Shown here: positions 43,216 to 58,670 of the stretch, one piece after another | Numbering within the stretch: the stretch's first letter is position 1 | How the letters are laid out: every line of letters starts with the position of its first letter | From: Macrocystis pyrifera | Taxonomy: Eukaryota > Sar > Phaeophyceae > Laminariales > Laminariaceae | Direction: 5' to 3' | NCBI GenBank assembly: GCA_031763025.1 | Contig: JASSKH010000023.1 | Coordinates: 7,281,501-7,345,500, forward strand | DNA length: 64,000 bases | Program-made: the position numbers and the translations under genes | Notes under the pieces: generated by a model | What the model saw: the letters and a program-made list of their open reading frames with translations, nothing else | Databases searched by the model: none | Told to the model about the DNA's origin: nothing

Positions 43216-43611
43216 GTACTAACTGTTGTCATTGTACAACAAATAAACATACCAGGGGTAATATACAACCACGCAACAAACAACCGGAACAACCGTATAA
43301 TAACCGATCATAACCATGCATACTGATCTGATTAATTGACTGCAGCAGCACAAGAAGGAAGAAAACTACAACAACTAGAAACATCAACAACATACATACT
43401 TGTGAACACCAACAATAACAGAACAACAACAGACAACGACAGCAACATGCAACAGCACAACAGAAAAACTACGACAGACAACAACAAGGGGGGCGCACAC
43501 AAGCTTTGACGCACACACATACAGCAGTACATGCAAAAAAATGTACGGCGGTATGGCGGCGGGCGTACACGAGAGTCCGTACTGGAACTCCTGTTTCGTA
43601 CTGGTAGTCAT

Positions 43612-43720
43612 TATTACGGGGGTCCATAGTTAACGGGACCAAATTTTGTTAGTAAAAATAGGTAAATATAAAGGTTTTTATGTACAGCATAGGTCCTATT
43701 AACTATGGACCCCCGTAATA
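43612..43720 (-). mobile_element. MITE family 1 copy
   Basis: TATTACGGGGGTCCATAGTT ... TGGACCCCCGTAATA, TA flanks, about 109 bp. Confidence 0.9.
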
Positions 43721-44319
43721 GTTACCTGGTACAAAAAAAAACACCCTTGAACCCCTTGTTCAACAGAGAAACATCACTACTGCCTGTATCCCCAGCCCAG
43801 TCGGTTGTCTGGTGTTTCAGGTTTGGGCTTTGGAAGATGTGAATGACCCCTATCGCGGAACCTAGCTAGCTAGGTGACAGGTAAGGGTCAGGGTAAGGGG
43901 ACACTTTCGGTTTGTTTACTCACCAGCTATCTGATCTACGAGCCAGCGGGCCACGCCCAAGCGGGCGGCGGCCCAGCCTATACTTGTTGTGTGGCACGAT
44001 AAAGCTCAGAATCTCATACCTCATAGCTCATCATCTCATAGGTGCCAGGTGGAGAATAATAAATAAGAACGGCCATCTGATTGGTCAAATTTCTCCGCGA
44101 GCGGACCGCAACACCCCGGTATGCACCCGCGTCGGCCCGCTGAACATTCCGTCCATCGCGCTGGTTGTGTATCACGATCGATAGGATTACCTGGTGTGTG
44201 TGATACCAGAGGTCAGAGTGGTGGGTAGACCTCGTGACTACCCTTTTGCTATCGCCGCCCCACGCAACGCTCTGTCCCACGCCCGGTTTTCGCACCAGAC
44301 CTCGACCCACGGGAGAAGT

Positions 44320-47300
44320 ATGGAAGGTCGAGGGCTCGATGAGACCCAGGGCGGCGGAGCGACCGTGCTCTCGATCGCGCAGGGACTGGGCCTGGAATTT
44401 GTCCCCATGTCGGCTTTGCATTTTCTCGATGGGCCTGATATTGCCAGATGCGGGGTCGCGAATCGCTTCCTCTACAGCGCCGCTTGCAACGAGGGGGTGT
44501 GGCAGGCGGCCCGGGACCGGCTATGGGAAGGGAAGGTGTTCATCCCGGGGAGCTCGCGGTCTCTCCGGGCCAAGGAGGGATATTTGGCGAGCCTGCAGGA
44601 CTCGAAGAGGACGTGGCTTTTGATGGAGGAGCTGATCTCGTTTAGTTGGTGGTTTCGGTTCAAGCAGCAAGCGGGGGAGGCTTGGACCGCCCAGGATCCC
44701 TGGTACCGAAACGAGAAGGTGAATCATCGTTGATGTGTATTGATCGTGTTGGGTCCTTACCGAGGCCTTGTGTTGGTCATGTTTAGAGTGGAGGACTATA
44801 ATCTAGTTCTTGCAGCATCCGCCAACAGCAGCAGCAACAGCAGCAGTAACGCTATAAGCAGCTCTAGAAGCGGCAGCGGCGAGAGCAGCGGCAGCAGCTT
44901 TCTTGCTGCGTTGAAGTCCTGGTCGTACCTCGTGTCTACGGTCTACGAATAATTGTCAAAACTATGCACCTACGAGTAATGTACACTTTATACTGCTGTT
45001 TGTATTGATTTTTTCAGTTTTAACTTGGAAAAAACAAAACTTGACGGCACAGCTGGGTTTTTTCCCGTCGCTGATTGTCTTGGTTCCGGGCGGCCGGTGA
45101 TTCCGATGTAGAGTGATTCTCTCGGCAGACCCTCCATGTTGAATCAACACGAGACACGCACGGGCATCATATGATAAGAGCGGAGATATACATGATGATG
45201 GCGGCGATGTGACCATCTTGCCGACAAAAGTAGATGGTCCACCCCCAATTTTCGTTTCTGGTTTGCAACCACAATATTTCTCTCGTACTATCCTTGTACT
45301 GCCTGCGATCGTTCTTCGTCGTGTGTGTGACGACCAGACTACAACTGCTGTACAAGTGAAGTGGGTGTAGGAGAGTGCAGCAGTATCATACCTGGTACGT
45401 ACGTATTATTCGAGTATTTAGTAGGTCTACTGCTTGCTGTATGTTCCCTAGAATCACACAAAAACCGGTGTATCAGTAGACTACTGCTGTATGTACCAGT
45501 ACGTATTACTGTTAATATCAATAGTAGCGCAATCGTTGATGTCGTATATACAGCAGCACCACCGCGATGCGACGCATACTATTATACCCTACAAGCAGTA
45601 TGTTGTAGGTACTACTATTAACCCTTTTAGTACCGCAGTCCCGATTCGGGGACAAACCAGTCTAATTCCAAGTGATTTGTCCACAAAACGGGACTGCAGT
45701 ATCTGCTAAAAGGGTTAATACTGCTGCTGCTGCTGTATTGGGTTGCAGGTCGAAAAAAAAAAACTGATTATGGTTTCTGGTCCTGCTCTTGGTAATTGCA
45801 CAACAAACAACGAGCATTCCCGGTTTAACTCTTCATCAAATAAATACCGTGTACTGGTATTATTGATGGATCTGCTACCGCCCTTACTCGGCACCAAGTA
45901 CTTGTAGTAGTGTCCCTATACATGTACAATAGTTTTTTTGCGACGGGCCGCTCTGGCCGTAAATATTATTCCCGTTTCATCTTCACACCAGACTAGAAAC
46001 AATGATAATGTTACCGTTTAAAGTGGTACGGAAATTATTTCTGGTACCAGGTATGATACCATGGTATGATACATACTTTTAACCTTGTACTTGTACTATT
46101 TTTAATACTACAGCAGCAGTAGTCGTATTTGTGAGCGTTGTTTTGCTGTTGGATGTGTTTTGCTGTTGATTTTATAAATAACTGCTGTTATTGTACCTGT
46201 AACCAAACAAAACGTGTTTGTTGCCAGTACGCAAAAACATAGTCGATTCGTTGGGCGATCTTCGACCGGAAGGACGGAATTCCAGCATAATCCTCTGGTG
46301 TACTGCTGCGTGTGTGTTGTCTACCCAGCGGGATCCAGCACACTCATCAGTGATTGCTGATTTCTTCCTCGAGAGATACTCGAACAAGTTCTAAAAATAT
46401 TAACACTTTTGTTGCGTGATCGCTCTAAGCGCCTGCCTTGTACCCGAGGGCGTTAAGACAGAGAAAACCAACAAAGAGCAAACTAGTCGGTACATCCATG
46501 TACCAGTAAGTATAATGAAATGCCAACGTAAGGCACTTGAACACGCGAAAAACAAGGAACTCTAAAACAAAAAGTGGAACGATGAGATGAGACGGAAAAC
46601 GAACAGCACACAAACACATGCCAACACAGAACAAGAAACAAGAACACAAGAAGAAATGTAGACGAACCGCTTCATTATTTTTGTATTTAGAACGCGGAAA
46701 CACCCGCAGAAGCAGGAGAAAGACAGAACAAAGAATGAAGCAATTTAGGAATATATCAGTAGTACGTATTTCATTTAGTGTTTCCCTCTAGAAGAGTAGT
46801 GCCCGTATGCCCCAGCCAACAATACCGGCACTATACGTAGCGGCACCCGGCACTACTCCGCACACTGCCACACTGGCGAATCCCATCCGTGACAAGCGAT
46901 TCCACAGTGAAGAACACACACACAGCCAAGCGGGCAATCGGCATTACCCAATCGGCACGATAGGTGTAGAGGGACCACAACTGCTGCATGGCCTAGATAA
47001 TAGTAATCGTAGCACAGGTTTTCGTCTGCTGTGTATGTATTTTATACTCAAAACGAGTAGTCAAGCCGAGAACCCGGAGCCTTGCCACGAGTCTGCATCC
47101 CATCTTCCATCTTCTTCCTACTCTCGCTGACATCGGTGTCACATATCAATGCTGCTGCTGCTGGTATCCCCCCCCCCCCCCCCTCTCGAAAGGGATGCGT
47201 GGTCGATGATTAAATGAATGGGCCAAGCAACATATGAGTACCCCCCTCCCCTCAGGAAACAGAAAAGTAAACAATACAATATACCAGGTACATCATGTTC

Positions 47301-50300
47301 GTACCTCGCATCATGTTTCATACCAAGTAGTAACATTACGTACCTCGTACTCGTACGTACCTGTTACGTACAAGGTACCATGACCTGGTCCAAAATACTA
47401 TTATTAATAGTACGTAGAATTTGGGACAGCAATACATCAATACGAGCAGCTTACCGATAGGTTGAACTTTTGGAAAATTATTCTGGTACGAGTACGTACG
47501 TGCACTGCTGTTATAGACACGACTACCCGGTACGTACGGGCGAGATTTTAATCACGACACGGGGAGGTACATCTAGGAGCCCTCCCCAGGTCAAGTTGGG
47601 GAGGTGATATTCACGACCGCGAGTATTTGCACGTATCTATAGGCGAGGCTTGAATCACGACGACGTGTATAGGAGATGTGTATGTCATGATTACGGGGAT
47701 ATTCAGGAGACATCCCCGGGTTTCCAACCTTGCGTTTTGCACATTCCCGCTGCATGTGTCCCCTACAGCTCACCATCCAGCTCCCGCAGACCAGCGCGTG
47801 ACGACAGCAACGCCCTGCGGCAGCTTCTCTCGTTGTGTATATCACGCCACGAGACCGACGCCTCACCCTGTGCCCCTAACCCCGACTGACACTACCCCTT
47901 CATGCGAAAAGCTAAGGCCTGAAACCCGGGGACGACTCCTCGATACCCCCGCTGACGTGATTTAAGTGTCGCCAACGCGGTCGCGAATTCCCATTTTCCG
48001 CAGGGCCAGGCCTGTACGCAGCATTATTTTCGTTTGATGAGGCCGGTATTGCAGACCAGTCTGATATTATCTCATGCACCAGGTGCCGGGCAGCCGGCGT
48101 GTTTCGCGCCTGCGCAGGCATGATTATTGGTTGTGCAACACGAAATTGACGGTGTTTTCAGTGAGATAGGTTTTGTCACGAGACTGCTGCGAGTCTTTCC
48201 CCGACTTGTGTTTTTTTTTGGCTTCGGCCTTTGGTATCACGGCGACCTGGAACCCCAAGCCTAGCCAGAGACCTGCTTGGTTAGTGTGCTTTGGGAATTC
48301 CTCCATGCTAGGTTGCTGTGCTTGGAAAGACTCTACCAGTGCGCAGTTGATAGCTGCGCGGGCACAAATACGCGAGAACTGGGTAGGGGTAATTTACAGT
48401 TATTCGGAGAAAGTTGTTTGTTGGCTGCGGCCGACCCTCGATATTGGTGGGCGTGGGAAGGTGCTTCGTTTTATACGCAGGGTCAGTTTCGAGGGCTCGG
48501 GTCCGGGTGGGGGGTGAGGTCTGGGTGGTATCAGGGTGTCCAGCGGGAGCATGGTGCAAATATGTGTGTATGTTCATGTGTTGACCAATGAACGGGGTTT
48601 TTCGAATAGGTTGTAAGCTTCTACTGAATCTGGGTACCAGTTAGAGGCACTACGAGGAGTGTCTGCGAAGCAACTTACAACTTTTGACCGATGACGAATG
48701 AACGATCAACCTAATGGACACCAAATCGTAACGTGGCCGCAACTCTCAAGTGGATCAAACATACGCCGCACGCTGTGTGCTGACGCTGGTGACCGCTGCA
48801 GCAGCCCCCCGTGCGCAGCAGTAACAACGAATACGTACTTGAATATCAGGCAACACTTGGCAACCCGTGTTGAATAGACCGGCGACACAGATACATACAC
48901 TTAAAAGGTATTTTGCTGGTAATTACGGTGGCCGATTCGGTAGAGGAAGAAGCTGCGCTAGCAGATTTGGAGGCGGTTGCGCGAGGGCAAAGTGAAACGA
49001 ACAAGCGGCAAGGAGCCACACGGCAGCCATCTCGGTTGATGAGGCTGCTGCTGCTACCGCTGCTGTAGTAGCGAGAGCGAGAGCGAGAGCCCCCCCCCAC
49101 GCAAACGAATTTTCGAAACAACTGAGGCACAGGGGGAACAGGCGAAAAGGGAAAAGGGCTAGCACTCAAAGGGGAGGTGAATCAAATAGCTCTGCGTCGT
49201 GCGGAGCCGGATGGGTCCAACCTGTGACGTTCCTGGTAGGAAGGAAGCTGTACGGGAGCTTTGAAAATGTACTGCTCTGCCACGAAGTATTCAATTTAAC
49301 GACTAGACAACGAGTACAGCAACATACAAGAGACGACAGCATCAAAGCGGCAACCTCGACTCTAAAGGTAGCGAAGTTTAGCGACGTCGTGTACAGTTCG
49401 AGAAAGAGACGAGCGCAAAAAGGTTTGGCCAGGGTGAGCACACGAGCAACGACAGTACCCGCAAGCACCCGACGAGCAGACCCACGGTAAGAACGTACCT
49501 GGTACTGCTGTAGAGGACACCAATCAACGCAGCTCCGTCTCGAACATGTCCCCGAAAGCCTTGGGGTTTATTTGTTTCTTTTTTGTCTTGGCCCTCGGCC
49601 CCCCTACAGGTAGACAGGCATTACGGGGGACCATAGTAAATAGGACCAAATGTTGCTACTAAAAAATATATGGGTTTTTTATGTGTGCCATAGGTCCTAG
49701 TAACTATGGACCCCCGTAATAGTATCATGTATAACTTGGAACATGGAGCACTGCCAGTATCAGCATCACTCCGTAATGCCAAAAGTGGCTTCAGAAAGTG
49801 AGCTTTCAGGGCGCGCCCGATCGGAAGTGGATCCCGAAAAGGACGAAGACACCCTTCAAGGTGGCGAAAAAACACGGGGGGAAAAAAGAAAAAAATGTAC
49901 CATCACCAAGTCATCGGCTGAACAGCCGAGTGAAGAACATGAGAGCCCGAGACAACCCGTCTCATACGGTATCACAACTCGTACCTTTGTTCTTTCAATC
50001 TTTCTTTCTTTCTTTATTTGGGTCACGGCAGTGCTTGCGTGCTCGCGCACTTCCGTGCTTCCCACTCCGGCCGGAAATACTATTCACAAGGGACCATAGT
50101 AAATACTGGTACGTAGGACCAAATATTGCTATTAAAAATGAGGGAATATATAGCTTTTTTGTCTGTACCGTAGGTCCTGTTTACTATGGCCCTCCGTAAT
50201 ATCGTGGAAACTCATCTTTGCGGGCTGTGTGTGATAATAATATTAATAGCTGGATGGCGCGTACGATGTTACTATGATTGTACCTACCTGGAATGTATCA

Positions 50301-53300
50301 GTACGGGTTTGGCGCGTGACCTCATGAAGGATACGTATCCCTTGTGCGTGTGTTCAACTCCTTGCAGTTTAGTTCCGATGCTGCTGTCTGTGCGGTTTAG
50401 TGACGGTACAACGGTTTGCAGTTTAGTGCCGTTACCAAACTACCTTGACGGACGTATGTATGATGCGAAGCAATGCCGGCCTGCTATATGCAGTAGTGGT
50501 GCCTCTATAGTGCCGCTTGAGTAGTTGCGGCTGCCCGCTATACACGAAGTGCCTGTGGAATCGATTGGCACAGAGGGGATTCACTATAACCTACTACTAA
50601 TATTAATGCTTGTGGTACGGTAGTGTGATAGTGGCCGGAGCTGTATAGTATGATAGGTTCGGAGTAGTGCCTGTTGCCGCTACAGCAGACAGTGCCGGTA
50701 TTGGTGGCTGGCGCATGTATGCCGGTACTGCTTTGGTGGAGGCTGCATATACAAGCAATATGTGCGACCGATTCTGCAATCGTCACTTTTTCGTGCAAGC
50801 TCTAAACCCCCCCTAACCTATGAGGCACGAAGCAACGCCGGGCTGCCATGACATATACCATTGTGTCCCTAAATATTGGTTGGAACCGCTAGCCGGTGCC
50901 CACTAATAGTGCCGGGTCAATCGCTTTGCACCTGTATAGATGGGATTAGTCAGTGTGGCAGAGAGTGCGGAATAATGCCGGCCGTCGCTGTAATGCTGGT
51001 GTAATGGCCCTGGCACATACGGGCATTCTGGAGGGACCACTACAGCTGTAACCTCCTTGTTTCGTACCAGGTACACAGCGTGGTGTTGACCATTTTATCG
51101 AATAGCGGGTAAGGGTGAGATCTCTTCTGGCTCTACTGGCGAGCGTTCGCCTCTGAAGTCCCCATATAGCCACCTCAGGCGTGCAGTCCCGTTTTTTCGT
51201 TTTTTCGGGACCAATCACTCAAATTTTATTTTATCTTGTCCCCAAAACGGGACTGCAGTCAGTCCGATAAAAGAGTGGCCGTCGTCGTCGTACTGCGAGT
51301 GGTAGTTGCAGTAGGTGCACGGCGGCAGCACCGGTACGAGCACGAGTTTGAAGTCTCGCTGACAGGCAACGTGTGGCTGCTGTTGATAATAGGTGGCAGC
51401 GTGCCGCTCGCTGCATGCCACCGCCGAGTTCGTGAAAAACGTTCGTTTTCTTGCGCGCTTTTTTGGGGGAAATACTTTTTTTTTCTTTCGACTATCGCGA
51501 GAGATTTTGTACGAAGTACAAGCTTTTTCGCGACGTGCCTGTGTGCTGTAATTCATGCTGCACATTAGTCGAAGCACGCTGCTGAATGTTCTTGGCTGTT
51601 GAGTTTTCCTTCTTGTCTCGCTGTGGTCTTGTGACCGAAGAAAGTGTATCTCTTCTCTAGTAATAGGGTGAAGAACGAGGACGGACACGCCTCGTTGGGA
51701 AAAAAAGAGACGGGGTAATGTGAGGACGATGAAGAGGCCGTGTAATCACGCATCATACACCAAACCCATTGGACGAATAGCAAAGCTAATTTTTCTCTCG
51801 ACAATGGGTAAGATGTAAAACGCCGAGCGATGCGTCTTTGGAAAGTTCTCGGGGAAAATTCTCGAGACGAAAACTTTCGAAAGCCACACTTTTGTTGTGT
51901 ATGAACCCCCCCCCCCCCCCCCCCCCCCTTGCTTTGAAGAAAGTTGGTTGAGCAATTTGTGCCAGGGAATGCGTTATCAGAAATTTTGCGGTCACAGGAC
52001 AGGCTCCAATACATCTGGAGTGGATCATCGCCTCCGAGGAGGGAACAACAAAAACGGCACGTACAATATTCTTAACGCGTAGCGCTACCACATGTTACCA
52101 GGTATTTTCTTATGAACGAGCGATTTTCCTCGTTTCGTGATGTGTGGTGGAAATGGCCCGGGTGGTGAGTCAGTCATGCTCATGAGATCATGATGCATAC
52201 TTTTATGGTTCATGCCAGTGCGTTAGCCACCCTCTTTCCTCATCCCCGCGTGGTGGGAGTCATCATGCTCATGATCTCATGACGCACACGATTGTATTTC
52301 ATGTGCGACAGGCACCATCCTCGCTTTCATCGCTTATCGCGCATATATCCCCTATGATTGTCTCTTCATGTTGGTATGGCATGTGAAGTGGCCACAATTA
52401 TTTGGTTGGAATTGTACTGGCATTATACAGCAGGACCAAATTTCCCGAGGGTGTATTACTATAATAGCATTACGAAAGTATCGTACTCGTATTGATAGTT
52501 TATTTGTCCAAACATCAGAAGTCCATGTTATGCCATTCATGGTTTTACCTAAACACACTCCATGTTAACACACCAATCTCTCATGTTTTCAGTCAGTATT
52601 TACCAGTATGAATATCATGGAGCATTTTTTTCCGCCTATGCAGACGCCCTTCTTGTTGTGCTGCCCGCACGGAGATGGCCCTTCTTAGCCCGTGAGGGCG
52701 GTTAGGTCACGGGTAAGGCGCTCGAGGTGGCACCCGCCGTGTGTCAAGAAGCGGAGATATTTCATACCAGTGGGGACGAGAATCCCACATCAAGTCTCGT
52801 GACGAAACCCTGTTTCACTGAACCAGCATCAAGTTCAGCGGACACTTTTTTTTCCCCCTTTTCCCCGATTTGTTTCACTTTGCGTTTTCTTTCTTGTGTT
52901 TTTCTCGCTTTCGTGGAATTTCCCCGATTTGTTTCACTTTGCATTTTCTTTCTTGTGTTTTTCTCGCTTTCGTGGAATGTCTGTGTCGTGCCTGTCGTTT
53001 TCAGTACGCTGACATGGGCATTGCATTGTCTACTCTACTATTAACTGCACAACAATGATGTACAGCAGTACCTTTGCTCTGTGTCGTATTAAATTGTGTT
53101 TATTGACCACAGAGCGTGTCTCTCTAGAATTGAAGAATCGGTACGGACACTGGTCGTGTTGGCTGGATGTCGACTAGTAGAAAGCGGGGATATAATTAGT
53201 GGCCCGGTGTCTGTTGCACGCAGCGCAACACGCCTGCCACGCGTGTTGCCTGCCGCAGGCGCGCAAGCCCCCCGGGAGGGCCCCCGGAGGACCCCCCGGG

Positions 53301-56300
53301 CGGGCCGCCGGCGGCCAAAAAAAATGCGATATGTTCGCGAATATATGCCCGAAAACCAAGTAACAAAGTGCATTTGAACGCCTCCCGAACCTCGAAAAGG
53401 CGTGTATCGGGATCAGAACCTAATTTTCTGTTGTTTTACTACCGGCTAATAGAAAAAGGGCCTAAAAAACGTTTTCGCCTCCGGCGAATTTATGAATGGG
53501 GCTCAATTTTTTTCTCACCAAAAGCGAATTGAAGAACAATGTTTTTTTTTAAAAACGAACGAAAAAGGCCGCAACAATTTTTTGGGCCTGCGGCCGATAA
53601 AGTTGCGCACCCAAAAACGCGTGTTGCGCTGCGCGCAACCAGGCCCTCCGCGGCTGTTGCGGAAAACGGCTATTTTGACCAAAATGTTGCGCCAAAAATG
53701 TTGCGCCAGCGCAACAGCTAATTATATCCCTGGTAGAAAGAACGGTTCAATGTGAAAAAAACACCCATAGATATCGCTGCTATTATAATACTTGGTAGCA
53801 TTTTTTCCTCAGGCTGACTCTTATGGTAGCCGAAACCGGAAAACAGAACAGGGTTTGCAGAGAGATCCAGCAAGAATTTCGTGCCAGATCCGATTTATGG
53901 AATCTTATCGATGGACAAAAAACAGAAATCTCTATTTTTTTTTCGTGTGTTTCGATAAGAAATGGCCTGGCCAGATGAAACCAGACACCAGTTCTGTACG
54001 GTCCCAGAGCTGGCCGAAACTGGTTTTGAACCCCACACAGAAGGCATCACGTGGCGGGCTTAGTACTTGTACATACCATCGCTACTACTGCTGTACTCTC
54101 TCGGTATCTCTGACGCGGTATCCCGGCATATAGCCGTAGCTAGAGACTTCAAGCTCCGGTGATGGCGAACAACCGACTATACCGCATGCCCTTGGCGGTT
54201 GTCGTGTGTTTTGAGCTTTCAGCGATGTCAACGCGCTGCTCCTTGATGCCGCAGCAGACTGCCAAGCTTGAGGGCCCTTCGTCGAAGGAAGCCAACCCAG
54301 TCCAGGAAGCTCGAGTCTGCGAAAGCAAGCCCAATGTTACCTGGCGGCTACCAAACAGGATGCGTGGATGCCGTGTACTGCTGTGTCCACCGAAGTCAAA
54401 TATTATGGCGGTATCTCCTCCCTCCAACGTCCTCCCAACTCGAACGAAACCCCGGCATACTTACACAAAACACCTTAAGATGGGAAAAGACGAAACTCGA
54501 TACACGATTCTAGGCCGTACGAAAAACAGAAGTGCATGCCAGTTCTGTTTTCCGGTTTCGGCTCCCACAAGATTCAGCCTCAGCAGATATTACGGGGGAC
54601 CATATTAATAGTAAATAGGACCAAATATTGTGAGCAAAAATAGGGAAATGTATAGATTTTTGTGTGTACGGTAGGTCCTATTTACTATGGCCCCCCCGTA
54701 ATAGGTTATATTTTTAGAAAGGATACAGCTCTGTCAGGAACATAAGCCCCGTTTGATTCTGTTTTCAGATTCTAAACGGAGATTATAATTACGGTCAGAT
54801 TGATGGTACTTTGCAGGGCTGTGAGCAAGGCGCGCCATGGCTGCACTTGGCGGCTGGTCATTTTTTGGGTGGCGAAGTGAAGCCAACTGCCGTAGAAGAC
54901 CGTTGAGTTCGCACGAGGGTGCGGTCGTTTTCCAGCGCTTGTTTTCCGGACAAAAACGGTCATAATAGGTTGTATTTTCGGAAGGCTCTCTCTCTCTCTC
55001 TCTCGACTAGATGGATCTTCCCGAAAAAAAACGCCTCTTCCTTCTTGTTCGGTATTTGGCAACCTTAACCTTCCCGTTCTGGGAAATTCGAGCGCTGAAA
55101 AACGATCGCACCACCCCGAAAGTCAACGCTCTTTACTTACTGTAGCTGACTTGCTGCAGTTTTTTTTTTATGAATAGAAACACGCATGTCGGAGGCACAG
55201 ACGCCCCAGTCAGATACGAAGACGAATATCTCCCGTCAATTTCCTCGCGTAGCAAACGTAACTATTGCGCAGCCAACTATTGCCAACTAAATGACTTACA
55301 GCAGTAGTGGGCGAGTGACAGATAGTCAACCATGTATCACACCACTTTTAATGCGTTAATACTGACGTGTTGACTTCGTACGACTGCTGTTATCACTTAC
55401 TGGTATTCATGTTTTGATATTTTGTGGTCCAAACGAACAATGCACTGCTGTAGCGGTGGAGCGTGTGCACCTCCTCAAGTACAAACCACGAAGGGGTACG
55501 TACGTACCCGGATACTTCTGCAAGTGAACCCGGGCACGTTGCGGATAACCCGGGCTTTTAGGCAAAACCACAACGGATTCTATGAGTACAACGGATAACC
55601 CGGGTACTCGGACATCCCGCCTTCGTTTGCGGCCATCATGTGGCTCGACAAGCAGGAAGGTAGTGCGCCGTACTACGATTTTTGTCGCCATCTACCAGGT
55701 ACATAACAGAAAGTACTTGTTATGAACATGTTGAAATAGCTTCAACATAGTCGTTTCGTGGGCTATTTGTGGTTGTCTTCGTTGTGCACTATTAATAGTG
55801 TGCTGCTTTCATGTATTTTACCGTGGTAGCCTCTACGTAAAGTATGTGAGAGCTTCATAGGGCCGACATGAAGGTATTATGAAAAAATAGAACTTATGAA
55901 TTATAGTTGCTGACGCACCACTACTGCTGTAGGTTTTCGCACGGTCTTTGTGGCGTCTACGTACTCCAAAGCATTTTTAAAAACCGAAAACCGCCATAAA
56001 TCGGTATACCAAGTGTTTTTTACGGCATTTTACGGTATAACTCGGCGTATCGGCAGCTTCGCCCCCTTTTGGACCCGGAGATGGCTACCAAAAACAATGG
56101 TGACTTCAGTTTGATGTTGTCAACCGCCCACGGTACGAGCAGCTTGAGGGCCCAGAGGTACTACCGCACAGGTAGGATCGTGTTGCGTCCGTGCCGTTCG
56201 ACCCCTTGCCTTTTTTTAACCCGGACACCATTTTGTATCATCCCCTGATCACGCAGTGGCCGTCGCTGTAACCGTCGTTCTTTTTTGGTCGATTTTCCCC

Positions 56301-58636
56301 TGTGATGAAGTCCAACGAACATCGCGTACTTCTATCTCGCCGGTATACCGTTTCTTTTTTTCTGTCACAAACGGTCCACATCACCATCGGGATGTCTTTT
56401 GGGTGGGGCGGAGGCGGTAGCCCTCAAAACGGCCACGCGAGGAAAACATCGACGGCGATGCAGCTGTCGAGTTCTTGAGCGTCCTCGTCTCTTGAGTCGA
56501 CTCGTCGACGCTCGTGTGGTATCGGAGGTGGAGCGGGACGAAAACAAGAAGGGCTTGTGGCGCGCCTTGGAAAATGAAAAAGAAAACGTCGACGACATAT
56601 GAAATATTGGGTATGACACACTGCTGTAGTTTGCTATTAATATACACCGCGGACTACACAGCGCATTCGTCGGACAAATCATGATCTGCTGTAGATCATC
56701 TAGATCCTATAACCTTCCCTTTTTTTTCGTATGCTGTACAGAACAGATTTCGCCAAGGAAGTATGTCCTACTTTTAAAGTAGATCATGCAGATTATACGG
56801 CTCCCACCCGGCAGGACGAGCTGAATCATACCACGAATCAGGAATATGTCTTGCCTGAAAAATCTACTATTTGTACCATGAAATGGGAATCGATTTTTGT
56901 GTGGAAGGTGTGATTTCAGTGCTATTACTAGTAAGTGCGAAGGGTTGGTGACGCAGTCGCGGCGGCTGCTCCGGTCACCGTTCGCTGGGGCTGATGGTTT
57001 CTCTCTCGTCTCTGAAAAGTGGTCGCCACGACACATGCAATGTTTTGCGCGCAAATTTCCCCGGGTGCGTTGCCCCAGCGTTGAACTTGCCACGTCGAGT
57101 CGGACCAACTCCCCGAATTGGGTTTGGGTTTTCAACGTGACAACATGGAAAACGGGTTGTTTGCCAGTGTTAAGTGGTAAGGGTTGATGACGTCAGCGCG
57201 GCGGCTGCTGGTATACCGGTACATCTCAAGTGGAAGTATCATACCAGTTTGAGGAAAAAAAAAAAAACGGTTTCACTTATAGGTGAGTTTTTTGTTTTCG
57301 TCATCTTTTCAAGTGATGTATATGTACGAGTATATCCATCCAGGCACGCCTTCTGAATAATATGAACACATTTGCACACTGGCCTCTTGTGCTTCTTACC
57401 CCTGTGCTGGTTTCCATTTTACTTCGTTCCTGCAGGCGCCGACGGTGGACTTTAAGCGCAACGGGACCGTTCTGCGCCACGGCGATATGTCGTTACCCCC
57501 TGCGGTGAGCATCGGGGTGTTTTTTTGGCTCAGCACAAGTTTTATGTTTTTTTCTCTCTCTCTTTTCCTCTCTTCCTCTTGTTCATCGGTGTTGATTGAT
57601 TGATTGTTAGTGTTGGCGTTGATTGGTTGTTGTTAGTGGTGTTGGCGTTGATTGGTTGTTGTTAGTGGTGTTGGCGTTGACTCGTTGAGTCGTTGGTGTT
57701 GTTTTGTTGTTGTATTGATGTTGCTTTTGTTGGTGTTACTGGTGTTGTTCTTGCTCTTGCTCACTGGAATGATTACGGTTAACCGTCGCAGCAAAGAATC
57801 GAGGGACCGGACTCACGGGTCTCCTTCTGGAGGCAGGAGACTCTAGCGATATTCCTGCCGAGCACAGGGCGGCCCGGGCGTGGGACCCGCGTGCGTACCC
57901 CTGCGGTTCGGGGTTGGGGTTGGGGTTGGGGTTGGGGTTGGGGTGGTCGGAGCCAACAGCAGGGAAGGAACGAGATGGCGACGGTGATGGCGATGGCGAT
58001 TTTCGCAAAGCGGGTGGCGGTGCTCTATATTGACGTGTCGAGGTCGAGCAAAGAAGGGGGGGGGGGGGGGAGGGAGGGCGCGGCGCGGCACGGTGAACGA
58101 GACATGGGGGAGCGCCAAGACCCACGTGCTCCGAGTGTTAAGGGAGGGCGGGGGGGGGAGCAAGGAGCGCAACAGGGGCAAAGCGGGGACGGGAGTTAAA
58201 GAGTTTCTTGACGTGCCTCGAAGTGACCATCCTAACGCCGGTCGGTTGCCCGGCGGCCACTAGACCACGCTTAATCATCTTAAGGTCCTCGAGGCCGACG
58301 TAGCTTGGCCTGGCGAAGGCCCGACCCTTCTCCTCCGGGTGTCTCCCATCTCTCGTTGATTTCCTCGCGTCCCCTGGTTGTTTGTGGTGGCTTGTGTGTG
58401 TCGTCTGTCATTGAGGTGGCGTGCTCGACGTTTGTGTATACCGCGTTGGACTAGCCCGCTGAAAACACCGATTCGCTCTCTGCTCGGCGCGTTTTTGCGC
58501 GCTGTGCGGTGGCATTTGCTGCTCTGCTGTGACACTACAGCTGTCCTGTGCTGTGCTGTGCCCTACCCTAAACCAGGCCAGACCTCCCCTCCCTCGTGAG
58601 TGTCGAATTGCTTAAGGCAAGCGAGAGATGAGTACG

Positions 58637-58670
<34 letters not shown>

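Noticed and set aside
46425-46703. 92-codon minus-strand frame with two hydrophobic stretches
   Set aside because: Inside intron 1 of the F-box gene, A/T-rich on one strand, so Phe/Leu/Val-rich translation is expected by composition.
54772-54915. Exon reading ILNGDYNYGQIDGTLQGCEQ after CAG
   Set aside because: It could be inserted in phase between F-box exons 1 and 2 only with an unsupported donor, and exons 1 and 2 already join in phase.
57902-57945. Telomere or chromosome end
   Set aside because: The GGGGTT run is internal, short and surrounded by exons of one gene; a microsatellite is the simpler reading.
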